Shown: positions 5,617 to 7,043 of the stretch, piece by piece
Layout of the letters: the number at the start of each line of letters is the position of its first letter
Position numbering within the stretch: position 1 is the first letter of the stretch
Assembly: GCA_025353085.1 (NCBI GenBank)
Contig: JANXRI010000238.1
Span: forward strand, 1-7,043
DNA: 7,043 nt
Source of the DNA: Betaproteobacteria bacterium
Lineage (GTDB): Bacteria > Pseudomonadota > Gammaproteobacteria > Burkholderiales > SG8-41
Reading direction: 5' to 3'
Made by a program: the position numbers and the translations under genes
Notes under the pieces: model-generated
The model's database searches: none
What the model saw: the letters and a program-made list of their open reading frames with translations, nothing else
What the model was told of the DNA's origin: nothing

Positions 5617-6575
5617 TATCCCCGGCATCTTGGGCGGGTATTGCCCTCATATCGTCCTGCAGCTTCGCGCAGACGTATCCTGCAAAGGCGGTCCGTCTGA
5701 TCGTGCCGTTTTCAGCGGGCGGCGGTGCGGACATTGTCGCGCGCGCGATAGCGCAAAAGCTGGGCGACGCGCTTGGGCAGCAGGTGGTGGTCGACAACCG
5801 AACCGGTGCCGCGGCGATCATCGGCACGGAGCTGGTGGCGAAGTCCGTATCCGACGGCTATACACTGATACTTGGGCAAACAGGGCCCAACTCGATTAAT
5901 CCGAGTCTTTACGAGCGCCTTCCGTACGACGCGCTCAAGGATTTCGCGCCGATCACGCTGGCGACGACCTATCCCTACGTAATGGTTGTTCATCCGTCGA
6001 TACCAGCCAAAACGGTCAAAGAGCTTATCGCGCTGGCCAAATCGAGGCCGAACGAGTTGTCATTCGCGTCGGCGGGCAACGGCGCGGCGAATCATCTCGC
6101 CGCCGAACTACTCAAAAGCATGGCGGGCATCCAGCTGGTTCACGTGCCTTATAAAGCGAGCGCGCCCGCGCTGATCGACGTGCTTGGCGGCCATGTTTCG
6201 ATGATGCTCGACCCTATTATTACCGCAATGCCTCATGTGAAGACGGGCAAGCTGCGCGCGCTGGGCGTCACCAGCCTCAAGCGTACTGCGGTAGCGAGCG
6301 AGCTGCCGACTTTCGCGGAAACCGGTCTGCCGGGATTCGAAGCGATCGGCTGGCATGGCATCCTCGCACCCGCCGGCACGCCGCGCGAAATCGTCATGCG
6401 GTTGAATACCGAAATAGTCAACGTTCTGCGTAATCCTGATATCCGCACCCGGTTCGCGGATCAAGGTGCCGAGCCGGTGGGAAACACTCCGGAACAGTTT
6501 TCGGACTTTCTAAAATCTGACCTTGCAAAGTGGGCCAAGGTGATAAAAGCGGCAGGTGTGCGCGCGAGTATGTAA
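5589..6575 (+). CDS. Bug/TctC-family periplasmic solute-binding protein (Bug3)
   Basis: A 328-residue Bug/TctC-family binding protein (PF03401). The N-terminus is an export signal of about 27 residues, with two possible processing sites: SFA before Q28 (signal peptidase I), or a lipobox-like ISSC with Cys24 (signal peptidase II). Then come TYPAKAVRLIVPFSAGGGAD to D48, QVVVDNRTGAAAIIGTE, YERLPYDALKDFAPIT, ligand-loop ASAGNGAANHL about 160-170, and YKASAPALIDVLGGHV. It differs from Bug1 and Bug2 at ligand-side positions: GGGAD for GGGTD, AANH for (A/S)ITH, KASAP for KGTGP. It also keeps the canonical YERLPYD segment. This points to another ligand or another origin. It is the last gene of the same-strand run and has no small-subunit/amidase pair after it. 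The 75-base gap before it is the longest in the run. Confidence 0.92.
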   Translation: MRHGRISSLISPASWAGIALISSCSFAQTYPAKAVRLIVPFSAGGGADIVARAIAQKLGDALGQQVVVDNRTGAAAIIGTELVAKSVSDGYTLILGQTGPNSINPSLYERLPYDALKDFAPITLATTYPYVMVVHPSIPAKTVKELIALAKSRPNELSFASAGNGAANHLAAELLKSMAGIQLVHVPYKASAPALIDVLGGHVSMMLDPIITAMPHVKTGKLRALGVTSLKRTAVASELPTFAETGLPGFEAIGWHGILAPAGTPREIVMRLNTEIVNVLRNPDIRTRFADQGAEPVGNTPEQFSDFLKSDLAKWAKVIKAAGVRASM

Positions 6576-6634
6576 GGTGCCGGCTGCTGTGGGTTTATTA
6601 GCCAAGGGGGGGCGAATCAATTCACGCAATGTAA

Positions 6635-7043
6635 TTATGCGAGTAACGCAATCAGATCGCGTACGTCGTGAATGTCCTCCAGCGCGTACACTGCTTCGCA
6701 CACGCGCTTGGCGCGCTTCTCACCGATGGCAGGCGTTGCATTCGCCAAAAATTTTGCCTCGATAGCCGCATCGCCCATCGGATTCTCAGAAGTGCCGCTG
6801 GCGTGCAGAACGTGCGCTTCTTCCCTGATATTGCCGGCGACGACGGTGGCGTAGGCCTCATCGTTGCGCAGCGATGCGTCGGACACGGGCTTCACCTTGC
6901 GCCGCAGAGAGACAAGCGCCGGATCGTTCGCCTTGGCGTCCGTATATTGCAGGACCCCGGCGGCGCCGTCGGCGAATGCGACCGCCGCCGAATGGTAGAC
7001 GCTGAATTTCGACTGGAGTCCGGTCGATGGCTCTGCGACACCG
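6635..7043 (-). CDS. MmgE/PrpD family protein, C-terminal part
   Basis: The frame is open from the window edge (last complete codon 7040-7042) down to TAA at 6637-6635, giving the final 135 residues; the 5' part lies outside the window. The visible sequence carries hallmark MmgE/PrpD (PF03972) C-terminal motifs: TGLQSKFSVYHSAAVAFADG, then AGVLQY, a DPALVSLRRKV segment, and ASGTSENPM with a following KF. The family, about 450 residues long, includes 2-methylcitrate dehydratase PrpD and cis-aconitate decarboxylase-like enzymes; many members near Bug genes have unknown acid substrates. A GTG at 6895-6893 is an internal valine, not a start, because the motif-bearing region lies upstream of it. 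The gene converges on Bug3 with a 59-base gap, so it is a separate transcript, though plausibly part of the same metabolic locus. Specific substrate unknown. Confidence 0.88.
   Translation of the reverse strand, partial: GVAEPSTGLQSKFSVYHSAAVAFADGAAGVLQYTDAKANDPALVSLRRKVKPVSDASLRNDEAYATVVAGNIREEAHVLHASGTSENPMGDAAIEAKFLANATPAIGEKRAKRVCEAVYALEDIHDVRDLIALLA

Noticed and set aside
6576..6634. Terminator between the convergent Bug3 and MmgE/PrpD genes
   Set aside because: Only a 4-bp GGCT/AGCC pairing with a long loop and a G7 run (6606-6612) are visible; no stable stem followed by a T tract on either strand.
6635..6895. Stand-alone 86-residue minus-strand gene starting at GTG 6895
   Set aside because: The frame continues open to the window edge and the upstream part carries strong MmgE/PrpD motifs, so this is an internal valine.

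Overview
The window looks like chromosomal DNA of a GC-rich betaproteobacterium, most likely Burkholderiales (for example the Bordetella/Achromobacter/Cupriavidus sphere). This rests on three genes of the Bug/TctC periplasmic binding protein family, which is massively expanded in that group, placed beside amidase-signature, cyclase and MmgE/PrpD enzymes. The assignment is inference from gene content and base composition, not from a marker gene.

Layout. Positions 1-150 hold the last 49 codons of a cyclase-family (kynurenine-formamidase-like) hydrolase. A closely packed same-strand run follows: Bug1 (200-1165), a 68-residue AtzG/GatC-like protein (1213-1419), amidase 1 (1416-2819), Bug2 (2841-3815), a 67-residue AtzG/GatC-like protein (3886-4089), amidase 2 (4086-5513) and Bug3 (5589-6575). 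The gaps are 21 to 75 bases, and both small-gene/amidase pairs overlap by ATGA, so one operon is likely. After a 59-base gap, the 3' end of an MmgE/PrpD-family gene arrives on the minus strand (6635 to the window edge). No promoter, convincing terminator, RNA gene, mobile element or CRISPR array is visible.

The main structural point is that the order Bug - small AtzG-like subunit - amidase occurs twice in tandem, followed by a third, more divergent Bug. Bug1 and Bug2 share features that Bug3 lacks, while the two amidases and especially the two small proteins are strongly diverged. This suggests an old module duplication or repeated assembly of a preferred three-gene cassette.

Working model (inference): the Bug proteins capture carboxylated, amide-bearing compounds in the periplasm. 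Each amidase, with its small partner, hydrolyses an amide bond in the cytoplasm. The cyclase-family hydrolase and the MmgE/PrpD protein may act on related ring or acid intermediates. No TctA/TctB-type membrane components lie in the window, so the Bug proteins would need a permease encoded elsewhere or act in sensing. The substrate cannot be read from the sequence.
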